Source: Clostridiales bacterium (GTDB taxonomy: Bacteria > Bacillota > Clostridia > Oscillospirales > Oscillospiraceae). Taken from it: a DNA stretch of 39,936 bases. The position numbers and the translations under genes were made by a program. Position 1 is the first letter of the stretch, and each line of letters opens with the position of its first letter. Below, piece by piece: positions 8,408 to 16,814 of the stretch. Where the stretch lies: contig JAJUHC010000023.1 of NCBI GenBank assembly GCA_029268065.1, positions 1 through 39,936 of the forward strand. Reading direction: 5' to 3'. The notes below the pieces were generated by a model that saw only the letters and a list, made by a program, of their open reading frames with translations, did not search any database and was not told where the DNA came from.

Positions 8408-9143
8408 CGACGAATACCTCGCAAGGCAGGAGCTGCGTTTTCTGCTTGAGCAGTTCAGCAACATCGAAATAGTCGGCGAGGCGGCAAGCGCCACGGAGGC
8501 TCTGAAGCTCGTGCAGGCGCTTGAATACGACGTCCTGTTTCTAGACATTAACCTTCCCGGCATAAACGGAGTCGAGCTTGCGGGGAAGCTCCAGCAGCTT
8601 CCGAGAAGACCGGAGGTCATATTCACCACCGCTTATGAAAATTATGCGCTCGAAGCTTTTTCCGTCAACGCCGTGGACTATGTCCTGAAGCCGATTTCAA
8701 AGGCCCGTCTCAAGCAGGCTATTGACAAGCTGCAGCACAAAGCGGCGGAAAAAACGTCCCTGTCGCCTTCCAGACCGGCGCCCTTGCCGACGGATAAGGA
8801 TTCGATGGACATAAGCCGCATAATAGCCGAATCCAGGGACCGGATGGTGCTTGTCGACGTGGAAAAGATCTATTTCGCCTTTGTGAAAAGAGATCTGGTT
8901 TTCATTAAAACCTATGACGAGGAGATGCTGACCAGATTTACGCTCAAGGAGCTTGAAGCCAAGCTGAACGGCAAGAATTTTTTCCGCGCGCACAGGAGCT
9001 ATATCGTAAATATCCACAAGGTCAAGGAGATCCTTCCCTTTTTTAACGGAACCAGCATTCTCGTTATGGAGGACAAGGACAAGAGCGAGGTTCCCGTAAG
9101 CCGCAACCAGTCAAAAAAGCTCAGAAAGCTCCTTGGCAGGTAA
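8376..9143 (+). CDS. LytTR-family response regulator
   Basis: 255 residues. The receiver domain (6-120) has the acidic pair Asp11/Asp12, phosphoacceptor Asp57 in FLDINLPG, the TTAYE switch region at 84-88 and Lys105 in VLKP. A linker of about 40 residues, rich in Pro and Ser, leads to a LytTR DNA-binding domain (about 150-253) with KIYFAFVKRDLVFIKT, FFRAHRSYIVN and VSRNQSKKLRKLL. The domain binds direct repeats with 10-13-base spacing. The ATG lies inside the 3' end of the kinase gene with GCAAGGGGC as ribosome site, so the two are translationally linked and form a two-component system. Targets were not identified; acetyl-CoA synthetase and the small protein next door are the obvious candidates. 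Confidence 0.92.
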   Translation: MIVNLRALIVDDEYLARQELRFLLEQFSNIEIVGEAASATEALKLVQALEYDVLFLDINLPGINGVELAGKLQQLPRRPEVIFTTAYENYALEAFSVNAVDYVLKPISKARLKQAIDKLQHKAAEKTSLSPSRPAPLPTDKDSMDISRIIAESRDRMVLVDVEKIYFAFVKRDLVFIKTYDEEMLTRFTLKELEAKLNGKNFFRAHRSYIVNIHKVKEILPFFNGTSILVMEDKDKSEVPVSRNQSKKLRKLLGR

Positions 9144-9176
9144 AGGGCCGGCATTTTGCTCTCCAAGCGGCCTTGA

Positions 9177-9247
9177 TTTACCGCCTCACTACCATTCGCC
9201 CCCCGTTTTTGACATGAGAGCGGCGATTTTAACCAATCGGCGGTAAA
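9177..9247. repeat. 9-bp inverted repeat upstream of the 61-residue gene
   Basis: TTTACCGCC (9177-9185) and its exact complement GGCGGTAAA (9239-9247) are 53 bases apart in the gap between the LytTR regulator and the small ORF. It could frame a leader structure or be chance. The usual spaced direct repeats of LytTR sites were not convincingly found. Confidence 0.3.
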
Positions 9248-9322
9248 CACATTTATTTTTCAGCGCTCCCGGATTATACTTAATACAATACCACAGAATA
9301 TTTCTTAAGGGAGGGTGCTAGT

Positions 9323-9508
9323 ATGAAAGTTTATGTCGTCATGGGCATCGATGTAAATGACGTGACATTTATAGACAGGGTTTTTCTTCATAAGGAAGAC
9401 GCGGATAATTACGTCAGGGAAGCGAATATGCAGGACAGGGCTTTGGTGTTTTATACCAGGGAGCAAACTCTCTGGGGATATTGTGAACAGCCTGCCGCGG
9501 TAAAATAG
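9323..9508 (+). CDS. Small protein, 61 residues, unknown function
   Basis: Begins MKVYVVMGIDVND and has a strong AAGGGAGGG ribosome site 9 bases before ATG, followed by its own intrinsic terminator, so it is very likely expressed. The pattern of a beta-strand MKVYVV, then RVFLHKEDADNYVREA (a helix after a short strand), resembles short KVYVV...VFxxxExAexY proteins such as DUF7336; this is a resemblance only. No membrane segment or cysteine motif. It sits between a two-component system and acetyl-CoA synthetase and may be a target of the regulator. Confidence 0.7.
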   Translation: MKVYVVMGIDVNDVTFIDRVFLHKEDADNYVREANMQDRALVFYTREQTLWGYCEQPAAVK

Positions 9509-9530
9509 CGGCGCGGGACCGAGCCGTTTC

Positions 9531-9563
9531 AAGAGCGCATCGCAAGTGCGCTCTTTTTATTTT
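9531..9563 (+). terminator. Intrinsic terminator after the small ORF
   Basis: AGAGCGCA (9532-9539), 7-base loop, TGCGCTCT (9547-9554), then TTTTATTTT. The following 9564-9805 has no convincing gene; it holds the leader of acsA. Confidence 0.85.
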
Positions 9564-9805
9564 GTGTTTATTTTTCCCCTCCCGCCTCCGACTGCCTTTA
9601 TGAGCGGCGCTTCTGCCTCTTTCAGCCCTCAAACGGTCGTTTTTTACGTCCGAGCGTTTAGCGCCTTGGAGATTAAAGCTGATTTGCAGTTTAACCCCTG
9701 TTTTTTGCCTGAGGCGCGGTTTTTCTCCGGCTTGCGGAAAATTTGTTCCAAAAGCGGCGGAAAACGGCTATGTTGTAACAAAGTGATATTCGGGGGGACT
9801 TTATT

Positions 9806-11800
9806 ATGACATATGCAAAAGCTTCAGCATCCTCTGCGGTGTCGATCTCCGCGTCTGAAGAGCAAAGAATTGTTTTTCCGCCGAAGAGAGTCCAGGAGCG
9901 TGCACAAATAAGGGATTACGGGCATTACAGGGAGCTTTACGAGCTTTCAATAAACTATCCTACGGTATTTTGGGCGCTCCAGTCTAGGCTTGTGGACTGG
10001 ATGAAGCCCTTTCATAAGGTCCTGGGCGGCGGTCTTGAAAACGGCGACCATTCATGGTATGAGGGAGGCAGGCTGAATGCTTCATATAACTGTGCAGACA
10101 GGCATGCCGCGACCTGGCGCAGGGACAAGGCGGCCATAATCTGGCAGGGCGAGGACGAAAACGATACCCGTACGCTGACGTATTACGAGCTTTATATTCA
10201 GGTCTGCAGATTTGCCAACGTCCTCAAAAAACACGGCGTCCGCAGGGGCGACAGGGTAACTATTTACCTGCCGCTCATACCCGAAGCCGCCGTAGCGATG
10301 CTTGCATGCGCGCGCATAGGGGCGGTTCATAACGTCGTATTCGGCGGTTTCAGTGCGGAAAGCCTTGGCGAGAGGATAAGGGACTCCGGATCAAAGCTGC
10401 TTATAACTGCGGACGCTGGCAAAAGGCGGGGCGAGCTTATTCCTTTGAAGGAATATGCCGACAGGGCGCTCGAGAGCTGTCCCGAGGTCGAATCCTGCAT
10501 TGTCGTGCGCCATACGGGAGCGCCGGCCGGCCTTATCGGAGGGCGCGACAGTTGGTGGCACGAGGAGATGCGCCAAGCCGACATTTTTTCCGTCTGTCTG
10601 CCGGAGGAGATGGATTCCTGCGATCCTCTTTTCATTCTCTATACCTCCGGCAGCACCGGAAAGCCCAAGGGCGTAGTGCACTCCACCGGCGGCTATCTTG
10701 TATACGCGGCGCTTACAACAAGGTATGTTTTCGATATCCGTGACGACGACATATTCTGGTGCACGGCGGATATCGGCTGGATAACGGGGCACTCTTACGT
10801 TTTATACGGGCCTCTCCTGCTCGGCGGCACGACGCTTATGTTCGAGGGGCTGCCGAATTACCCGAGACCCGACCGCTTCTGGCAGGTCGCCGAGAAATTC
10901 AGGGTCAGTATTTTCTACACTGCGCCGACCGTCATACGCAGCCTGATGAGGGAGAGCGAGGATTGGGTATACAGGCACGACCTCGGAAGCCTCCGGATAC
11001 TCGGTTCGGTAGGCGAGCCGATAAATCCCGACGTATGGATGTGGTATTACAGGGTCGTGGGAAGGGAGCGCTGCGCGGTCGTGGATACCTACTGGCAGAC
11101 TGAGACGGGCGGCATAATCGTCGCCCCGCTGCCGGGCGCCATTCCCGCGAAGCCGGGCTCCGCCGCGCTGCCCTTTTTCGGGATAAAGCCAGCGGTCGTC
11201 GACAGAGACGGCAGGGAGTGCGAGCCCGGAGGCGCAGGACAGCTTGTAATCGAGGAGCCCTGGCCCGGACTGATGAGTGGCGTATTTGGCGAGCCGGGGC
11301 GTTTCAAGCAAAACTATCTCACCGCCTATCCCGGCAAATACTTCACGGGCGACGGCGCCGCCGCGGACGAGGACGGCTACCTCTGGCTGCTTGGCAGGGT
11401 CGACGACGTCCTCAACGTCTCCGGACACCGATTGAGCACGGCGGAGATCGAAAGTGCAATAGTAAATCACCCTTCTGTCGCCGAGGCGGCGGTCGTAGGC
11501 TTCCCGCACGAGATAAAGGGCGAGGCCGTATGCGCCTACGTTATCGTAAGGAGCGGCGTCAAAGCGGATCAGGAGCTGAAAGATCAAATACGGCAGAGGG
11601 TGCGAGGCATAATAGGGCCCATTGCCTGCCCCGATAGGATCCATATTGTCAGAGAGCTGCCGAAAACGCGAAGCGGCAAGATAATGAGACGCGTTTTGAG
11701 AAAGATTTCATCCGGAGAATACGAAAACTTCGGGGACCTTGCGGCTCTCTCCGACCCCGGGCTGATAAGCGAGCTTATCGAGGAAGCGGCGGGTGCTTAA
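9806..11800 (+). CDS. acsA: Acetyl-CoA synthetase (AMP-forming acetate-CoA ligase)
   Basis: 664 residues, full length for Acs. It converts acetate, ATP and CoA to acetyl-CoA, AMP and PPi in the cytoplasm. All ANL-superfamily core motifs are present: YTSGSTGKPKGVVH (A3 P-loop, about 277-290), the WCTADIGWITGHSY substrate region, DTYWQTETGG (A5), YFTGDGA and GRVDDVLNVSGHR (A7/A8), and PKTRSGKIMRR with the catalytic, acetylation-prone lysine near the C-terminus (A10). The Trp in TYWQTE fits acetate specificity. GGGGG lies just before the ATG. The N-terminal 20 residues (Ala/Ser-rich) are longer than usual and unalignable. The gene is closed by a strong hairpin. Confidence 0.96.
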   Translation: MTYAKASASSAVSISASEEQRIVFPPKRVQERAQIRDYGHYRELYELSINYPTVFWALQSRLVDWMKPFHKVLGGGLENGDHSWYEGGRLNASYNCADRHAATWRRDKAAIIWQGEDENDTRTLTYYELYIQVCRFANVLKKHGVRRGDRVTIYLPLIPEAAVAMLACARIGAVHNVVFGGFSAESLGERIRDSGSKLLITADAGKRRGELIPLKEYADRALESCPEVESCIVVRHTGAPAGLIGGRDSWWHEEMRQADIFSVCLPEEMDSCDPLFILYTSGSTGKPKGVVHSTGGYLVYAALTTRYVFDIRDDDIFWCTADIGWITGHSYVLYGPLLLGGTTLMFEGLPNYPRPDRFWQVAEKFRVSIFYTAPTVIRSLMRESEDWVYRHDLGSLRILGSVGEPINPDVWMWYYRVVGRERCAVVDTYWQTETGGIIVAPLPGAIPAKPGSAALPFFGIKPAVVDRDGRECEPGGAGQLVIEEPWPGLMSGVFGEPGRFKQNYLTAYPGKYFTGDGAAADEDGYLWLLGRVDDVLNVSGHRLSTAEIESAIVNHPSVAEAAVVGFPHEIKGEAVCAYVIVRSGVKADQELKDQIRQRVRGIIGPIACPDRIHIVRELPKTRSGKIMRRVLRKISSGEYENFGDLAALSDPGLISELIEEAAGA

Positions 11801-11812
11801 AAGAATAGCAAC

Positions 11813-11856
11813 GGGCCGCATGCGTGAATCTCCCGCATGCGGCCTTCAGCTTTTAG
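11813..11856 (+). terminator. Terminator of acsA (may also serve the convergent gene)
   Basis: Perfect 11-bp stem GGCCGCATGCG (11814-11824) / CGCATGCGGCC (11834-11844) with a 9-base loop, then TTCAGCTTTT. It lies between two convergent genes. Confidence 0.75.
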
Positions 11857-11866
11857 CTCATTAATG

Positions 11867-12583
11867 TTATCGCTCTTTGCAGGTTTCGACGAGCTTGTTT
11901 ATATAGTCCTTCTCGCTCAGGTACAAAAGGTCGCGGCAAAATTCTATTTCCGGCAATTGCCCCGGGTCAGTATTTCTAAAAACTATATTGAAGTAGTAAA
12001 ACAGAGGCGCGGGTCTCCTTATTATCACGCATCCGCCCTTTGCGTTTCCGAAGAAAAGGAAGCTCAACAGCTTTTTATAAAAGTCGGGCGGGCAGCCGGA
12101 ACTCACGCGGCCGGAAAACATTTTGCCGAAGATGCCTCTCTCTGTTTCCTCGAGGCAGCCGATGCCATAGGCCCTGCAAACAAGCGGCCTCACCTCGTAA
12201 ACCAGGCACCCGCCGTCGCCTTCGGAGTAAAACACACAGGGGAATGGCAGCGTGATTTCGTCCATTTTCAGGAGCTCCTCAAGGGTGATTATTCCCTCAA
12301 GCATTTCGGCAACCGCCGGACAGTGCGTTTGGACGCTCTCCCACTGCGCCCTTGCTTTGCTTATTATCCCAAACACCTCGTCCTCGCTCAAATTTCTTGT
12401 TAAATAGTCTAAAATCAGCGCATACTCCGCTTCGGAAACGCAAAAGCACCTTCCGGAACAGCCTCCGCAGCTTTTCTCCTGCTGCCGGCGGTTTTCGCTC
12501 CGCTGCGGCTTAAGCGCGTCGATATCACGCTGAGCCTTTATGAGCCGCGCCGCCATGCTCTCTTCATTGATTTTTTCATTCAT
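11867..12583 (-). CDS. YkgJ-type cysteine-cluster protein
   Basis: 238 residues from the ATG at 12583, which has GGGGG 8 bases upstream; a longer in-frame reading back to 12688 lacks a ribosome site. A C-x2-C-x3-C-x-C cluster (CGGCSGRCFC) near residue 40 and a later C-x...C set, with CLVYEVRPLVCRAYGIGC around residue 130, follow the PF03692 pattern, in which eight cysteines bind zinc or an Fe-S cluster. Known members include FliB-like lysine methylases and many unknown proteins; here the catalytic role is unknown. The N-terminal 40 residues look like a coiled helix. Divergent from the carboxypeptidase gene. Confidence 0.75.
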   Translation of the reverse strand: MNEKINEESMAARLIKAQRDIDALKPQRSENRRQQEKSCGGCSGRCFCVSEAEYALILDYLTRNLSEDEVFGIISKARAQWESVQTHCPAVAEMLEGIITLEELLKMDEITLPFPCVFYSEGDGGCLVYEVRPLVCRAYGIGCLEETERGIFGKMFSGRVSSGCPPDFYKKLLSFLFFGNAKGGCVIIRRPAPLFYYFNIVFRNTDPGQLPEIEFCRDLLYLSEKDYINKLVETCKER

Positions 12584-12688
12584 ATTTTTTTCCCCCGAAG
12601 AATATAATAGTAGTTTGAAACATTGTTCCTCTTCCTTGCCAGCTTTTTTCTGCTTCCTCAAAAATTGCATTAATAATGAAAAACCCAA

Positions 12689-12717
12689 TTGAAAACAATC
12701 TATTGTGAGACTTATTT
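12689..12717 (+). promoter_or_regulatory. Weak candidate promoter of the carboxypeptidase gene
   Basis: TTGAAA (12689-12694), 17-base spacer, TTATTT (12712-12717). It would start transcription almost at the start codon, so it is uncertain. DacF-type genes are often sporulation-controlled and such sites are harder to recognise. Confidence 0.25.
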
Positions 12718-12723
12718 ACGGCG

Positions 12724-13869
12724 GTGTTGCTCTTGCTAAAAAAACTAGGCATCTCATTTCTCACCGCGGCCCTGTTCCTGTCGCTTTGCTTCGGCGCGCA
12801 CGCGCTCTCGGCGAAGGGATGCGCCCTGGTCGAAGCGGACACCGGACGCCTTATCAAAGGCCAGAATGTGCACGCGAGGCTTCCGATGGCCTCAACCACC
12901 AAAATAATGACCGGCCTGCTTGCCTGCGAGTCGGGAAAGCTTGATACGGAATTTACGGTTCCCGCCGAGGCCATTATCGTTGAGGGCTCCTCGATGGGCC
13001 TTGTCGCCGGGGAAAGGCTTACCTTGCGCGAGATAACGTACGGACTGCTGCTCGTGTCCGGAAACGACGCCGCGAACGTCATAGCCTATCTTATGTGCGG
13101 CTCCATACCCAAATTCGTCGAGCTGATGAACGCCCGCGCGGCAGAGCTTGGGCTTTCCGAAACTCATTTTGACACGCCTTCCGGGCTTGACGGCAAATCT
13201 CATTACACAACGGCGCTCGATCTCGCGAGACTGGGCGCAGCCGCCATGAAAAACAAGGATTTTCAGGAAATTGCCTCTACTTATGTAAAGCGCGTACCCT
13301 ACAACGGCATAAGGGACGGCCGTCTGCTGCGCAATCATAACGAGCTGTTAAAAACCTATGACGGAGCTGTCGGAATAAAAACCGGTTACACAAAAAAAAG
13401 CGGCAGGTGCCTCGTTACCTGCGCCGAGCGAAACGGCGTCCGCCTTGTGGCCGCGACACTGAACGGATGGGACGACTGGGGCGACCACAGGACGCTTTTG
13501 GATTACGGCTTTAATACTTTGAAGCGGCTGCCGCTTAAAGCTCCTGAGGGCGAGCTCTATGTAAGCGTTTCCGGCGGCACATCGGAAACGCTGCGCTGTT
13601 TCGTTCCCGAAACGGCTGAGGCGGCCCTGAGCGCCGAGGAACTCAAACGGGTCCAAACCCTGATTGAACTGCCGGAGAGCATAAGCGCCCCTGTTGACGC
13701 AAACCAGAAGGTCGGAGGAGTGACGTACCTCCTTGACGGGTCTGTGCTCGCGAAGTGCGATATCGTGACAGCCGACGCGGTCCCATGCGCGGAGAAAAGA
13801 GGCTTCTTTAAGAACATTTTAAGGTTTTTTATTTGCGATGATCATCTTAAATCAAAAAAGACGCCCTGA
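12724..13869 (+). CDS. dacF: D-alanyl-D-alanine carboxypeptidase (DacF/PBP5 type, S11)
   Basis: 381 residues. A signal peptide (about 1-28, ending AHA) is followed by an S11 penicillin-binding domain with all three motifs: SxxK at Ser57-Lys60 (ASTTK), SxN at Ser112-Asn114 (VSGND) and KTG at 219-221 (GIKTGYT). It removes the terminal D-Ala from peptidoglycan stem peptides outside the membrane. The C-terminal 100 residues form the small beta domain plus a basic tail (FKNILRFFI) that could act as membrane anchor. The start is ambiguous: GTG at 12724, TTG at 12727 or TTG at 12733, the last best spaced from GGCGGTG. dacF is a naming by similarity to the sporulation enzyme and may be too specific. 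Confidence 0.88.
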   Translation: MLLLLKKLGISFLTAALFLSLCFGAHALSAKGCALVEADTGRLIKGQNVHARLPMASTTKIMTGLLACESGKLDTEFTVPAEAIIVEGSSMGLVAGERLTLREITYGLLLVSGNDAANVIAYLMCGSIPKFVELMNARAAELGLSETHFDTPSGLDGKSHYTTALDLARLGAAAMKNKDFQEIASTYVKRVPYNGIRDGRLLRNHNELLKTYDGAVGIKTGYTKKSGRCLVTCAERNGVRLVAATLNGWDDWGDHRTLLDYGFNTLKRLPLKAPEGELYVSVSGGTSETLRCFVPETAEAALSAEELKRVQTLIELPESISAPVDANQKVGGVTYLLDGSVLAKCDIVTADAVPCAEKRGFFKNILRFFICDDHLKSKKTP

Positions 13870-13882
13870 AGGCGCCTTTTTT
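13854..13882 (+). terminator. Terminator of the carboxypeptidase gene
   Basis: AAAAAAGaCGCC, loop CTGAA, GGCGcCTTTTTT: a stem with one mismatch and a flanking A/T tract, overlapping the stop codon region. Confidence 0.8.
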
Positions 13883-13960
13883 ATGTCACATCCATTGCCG
13901 CAAAATATAATGATACTAAGAATTAAGGCGGCGCAAACCGTCTTGTGAAAGGAGCGGCAA

Positions 13961-15232
13961 ATGGAAACACTGCTTTTAGGCTCGACGGGTCCGAATGTGA
14001 AATTGATTCAGAGCCTTCTGAGAAGACTGGGATACGATCCCGGGCCGGTTGACGGTCAGTTCGGAAATCTTACTCGGGAAGCTGTGATGAGCTTCCAGAG
14101 GGATTACGGTTTAACGCCGGACGGAATAGTGGGTCCGGAAACCTGGCGCATCATGGAGCGTCTGATTGTCGGGTACGCCACTTATACGGTCCGGCAGGGC
14201 GACACGATATATAAGATAGCGAAGAAGTTTTACACGACGCAGAACGCAATACTGACCGCGAACCCCGGGGTGGATCCAAAGCGTCTTTCCATAGGTCAGC
14301 GGCTTACCGTACCTTACGGTCTGGACGTCGTGTACACCGACATAGACTACACTTATGAGATTCTTGATCGCCAGATCCGCGGACTTCGGGCAAGATATCC
14401 CTTCCTGTCCGTCGGCAGCATAGGGAAAAGCGTTATGGGTAAAAACCTCTTTTACATCAGGCTCGGGAGGGGACCGAACGTGGTGTCCTACAACGCCTCG
14501 CATCATGCGAACGAGAGTATAACCACGCCGGTTTTAATGAAGTTCATCGAAAACTTCTCGAGAGCATATTCGGCTGGCGGGAGCCTCCGCGGCTACCGGA
14601 CCGCCGATATCTGGAACCGCAGCAGCATATACATAATACCAATGGTCAATCCCGACGGAGTCGATCTGGTGAATTACTGGCCCAACTACCCCGACCCGGC
14701 TTACGCCGAGGCCGCAAAGCTCAACAAAACCGGTTTGCCGCTTCCGAAGGTCTGGAAGGCGAATATCCGCGGCGTCGATTTAAATTTAAACTATCCCGCC
14801 GAATGGGAAAAGGAAAAAGAGGATGAGATTGCGCAGGGCATAACGGGGCCCGGTCCGAGGGATTACGGCGGGGAGGCGCCCTTATCCGAGCCGGAGTCCG
14901 CTTCGATGGCGGATTTTACACGAAAGCAGAAGTTCGCCCTGACGATTTCCTATCACACGCAGGGCGAGGTAATATACTACACCTTCAACAACCTCGAGCC
15001 TCCCGAATCGACCGCGATAGCAGAGCTTTTTTCGAGAGTCAGCGGTTATGCCATATCGGAGAATCCGTACGAGGCGTCATACGCGGGATACAAGGACTGG
15101 TTCATACAGGATTTCAGGGAGCCGGGCTTTACCATAGAGGTTGGGCTCGGGGTAAATCCAATTCCCTCCTCGCAGTTTCCCGAAATATACAACGAGAACG
15201 AGGAAATACTGCTGCTGGGCGCCCTCGTTTAG
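13961..15232 (+). CDS. PG_binding_1-LysM-M14 peptidase (gamma-D-glutamyl-diamino acid endopeptidase I type)
   Basis: 423 residues in three parts: a PG_binding_1 domain (about 5-67, GSTGPNVKLIQSLLRRLGY...DGIVGPETW), one LysM (74-119, TYTVRQGDTIYKIAKKFY...LTVP) and a zinc carboxypeptidase M14 domain (about 125-423). Zinc ligands are H-x2-E at His182/Glu185 (SHHANES) and His332 (SYHTQGE); Glu393 in FTIEVGLG is the catalytic base. The architecture matches Lysinibacillus sphaericus endopeptidase I, which cuts gamma-D-Glu-(L)diaminopimelate bonds in spore or cell-wall peptides. No signal peptide, consistent with a sporulation-compartment enzyme. AAAGGAG is 6 bases before the ATG; two hairpins follow. 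Confidence 0.92.
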   Translation: METLLLGSTGPNVKLIQSLLRRLGYDPGPVDGQFGNLTREAVMSFQRDYGLTPDGIVGPETWRIMERLIVGYATYTVRQGDTIYKIAKKFYTTQNAILTANPGVDPKRLSIGQRLTVPYGLDVVYTDIDYTYEILDRQIRGLRARYPFLSVGSIGKSVMGKNLFYIRLGRGPNVVSYNASHHANESITTPVLMKFIENFSRAYSAGGSLRGYRTADIWNRSSIYIIPMVNPDGVDLVNYWPNYPDPAYAEAAKLNKTGLPLPKVWKANIRGVDLNLNYPAEWEKEKEDEIAQGITGPGPRDYGGEAPLSEPESASMADFTRKQKFALTISYHTQGEVIYYTFNNLEPPESTAIAELFSRVSGYAISENPYEASYAGYKDWFIQDFREPGFTIEVGLGVNPIPSSQFPEIYNENEEILLLGALV

Positions 15233-15278
15233 GAAAGGACAAAGGTCCCGCAATCGGCGGGACTTACAGACTGCATGG

Positions 15279-15316
15279 AAGGCCGCTTTCGGGTGCATCC
15301 CGGCAGCGGCCTTTTG
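15279..15316 (+). terminator. Terminator after the M14 peptidase
   Basis: AAGGCCGCT (15279-15287) / AGCGGCCTT (15305-15313), then TTTT. A smaller perfect hairpin GTCCCGC/GCGGGAC (15245-15263) comes just before it. Confidence 0.75.
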
Positions 15317-15379
15317 TGCGTCCGGGAGGCGGCGCGCTGCTTCCTCCCTTCTCAAAGGCGGAGTCCTCAATTGACGCAC
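15316..15379. other. Nested inverted repeats in the gap before livJ
   Basis: GTGCGTC (15316-15322) pairs with GACGCAC (15373-15379); inside it GGGAGG (15324-15329) pairs with CCTCCC (15343-15348). No gene, promoter or T-tract belongs to it. The remainder of 15380-15459 is AT-rich and carries no visible feature; the gap 15233-15593 has no protein gene. Confidence 0.35.
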
Positions 15380-15459
15380 GGATATTTACGCAGCTCTCTC
15401 TATCCATATATTACAGACCGAATTTTAAAATATTTTTTAATAAATAGTTAACAATTAGC

Positions 15460-15488
15460 TTGATATTTCTTTTTGAATAAGCTAAAAT
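15460..15488 (+). promoter_or_regulatory. Sigma-A promoter of livJ
   Basis: TTGATA (15460-15465), 17-base spacer, TAAAAT (15483-15488), in an AT-rich context; leader of about 100 bases before the start codon. Confidence 0.8.
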
Positions 15489-15593
15489 TACTATTATTTA
15501 GTTGTCCGGTTTGAGAATAATATACAGTTTTTCCCTGCCGGCGCCGCAAAATCTTTTGTCATGAAAATATCGACAATCAACAGGAGGAATAGT

Positions 15594-16799
15594 ATGAAAA
15601 AGTTCATTAGTGTCGCTTTAGTGCTGGTTTTTGTGCTCAGCCTGTTTGCGGGCTGCGGCTCAAAGACGCCCGCTTCCACCCAACCCGCCACTTCCGCAGC
15701 TCCCCAGGGCGGAACCGGAACAATTAAAATAGGAGTCCTCGGCTGCACCAGCGGCGACTATGCCCAGTACGGCAACGCGGTCATCCACGGCGCGCAGCTT
15801 TATATCGATAAGGTCAACGCGGCGGGCGGAATCAACGGAAAGAAGATCGAGTATATCATTTATGACGACAAGGGCGACCCCACGGAGGCCGTCAACGCGT
15901 ATAACCGCCTGGTAGGAAACGGCATCACGGCCCTCCTGGGCTCTGTTCTTTCCGGTGCGACCGCTGCTGTTGTCGGGGAAGCCAACCCGACCAACATGCC
16001 TATGATCACCGCTTCCGCCACAGACGCGGGCGTAACCTACAACGCCGACAAAAAGCTCGTATATAAAAACGTTTTCCGCACCTGCTATATTGACCCGTTC
16101 CAGGGCCAGAAGATGGCGGATTACGCCTCTCAGAAGCTGAATGCAAAAACAGCCGCGATTATCTTTGAGACCGGCAACGATTACGCCGTAGGCCTTAAGA
16201 ATGCTTTCATAGCGAAGGCCAAGGCGAACGGCATCACAGTGGTAGCAGAAACCGCCTATTCCAAGGGCGACAAGGACTTCAAGAGCCAGCTCACGAACAT
16301 CAAGGCAAAGAACCCCGACGTTATCTTCTGCCCGAACTACTATGAGGACGACGGCATGATAGTCACGCAGGCCCGTCAGCTCGGCATCAAGTCCGTATTC
16401 ATGGGCGGCGACGGATGGGCCAACGTCTACAAGTACGCTTCGGCCGCCGACCTCGAAGGAAGCATATTCTGCTCCTCATACGCCCCCGGATCAACTGATG
16501 AAATAAAGAAGTTTGAAGCGGATTTCAAGGCAAAGTACCCGAACGAGACCCCGAACATGTTCTCCGCGCAGGGCTATGACGCCGCGATAGTCCTTCTTGA
16601 CGCCATCAAGGCTGCCGAGTCCAAGAATCTCAAGGTTGGTTCCGCCGAGTACAAGCAGGCTATAATCGACGGTATGAAGAACACCACCTCCGTCGGCCTT
16701 GGCGGAAAGTATAAGTTTGACGAGTATAACAATCCCATTAAGAACGCCGTCATCATCAAGCTCCAGGGCGGAGCCGAAAAGTTCTCGGAAGTATTCTGA
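15594..16799 (+). CDS. livJ: Branched-chain amino acid ABC transporter, substrate-binding lipoprotein
   Basis: 401 residues. Lipoprotein signal with lipobox LFAGC and lipidated Cys21, then a Thr/Pro/Ala-rich linker and a type I periplasmic-binding fold of the LivJ/LivK family: IKIGVLGCTSGDYAQYGNAV, GGINGKKIEYIIYDDKGDPTEAV, then GITALLGSVLSGATAAV and a C-terminal lobe ending near VIIKLQGG. It captures Leu/Ile/Val or a related amino acid outside the membrane and delivers it to LivHM. The ATG at 15594 is preceded by a perfect AGGAGG at 15582-15587; the earlier in-frame ATG at 15561 has no ribosome site and would spoil the signal. A terminator follows, so livJ can be made in excess of the permease genes. 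Confidence 0.95.
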   Translation: MKKFISVALVLVFVLSLFAGCGSKTPASTQPATSAAPQGGTGTIKIGVLGCTSGDYAQYGNAVIHGAQLYIDKVNAAGGINGKKIEYIIYDDKGDPTEAVNAYNRLVGNGITALLGSVLSGATAAVVGEANPTNMPMITASATDAGVTYNADKKLVYKNVFRTCYIDPFQGQKMADYASQKLNAKTAAIIFETGNDYAVGLKNAFIAKAKANGITVVAETAYSKGDKDFKSQLTNIKAKNPDVIFCPNYYEDDGMIVTQARQLGIKSVFMGGDGWANVYKYASAADLEGSIFCSSYAPGSTDEIKKFEADFKAKYPNETPNMFSAQGYDAAIVLLDAIKAAESKNLKVGSAEYKQAIIDGMKNTTSVGLGGKYKFDEYNNPIKNAVIIKLQGGAEKFSEVF

Positions 16800-16814
16800 T
16801 CTATAACGCCGAAA

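Noticed and set aside
9144-9805. LytTR binding sites upstream of the small ORF or acsA
   Set aside because: No pair of direct repeats with 10-13-base spacing matched known LytTR patterns well enough to call.
9546-9809. 87-codon ORF upstream of acsA
   Set aside because: Begins inside a terminator, no ribosome site, Phe/Ser/Cys-rich low-quality translation.
12584-12688. Longer start for the YkgJ-type gene
   Set aside because: The extra 35 codons lack a ribosome site, whereas the ATG at 12583 has GGGGG at good distance.
15561-15593. Longer start for livJ
   Set aside because: The ATG at 15561 lacks a ribosome site and would put charged residues before the signal peptide; ATG 15594 follows AGGAGG.
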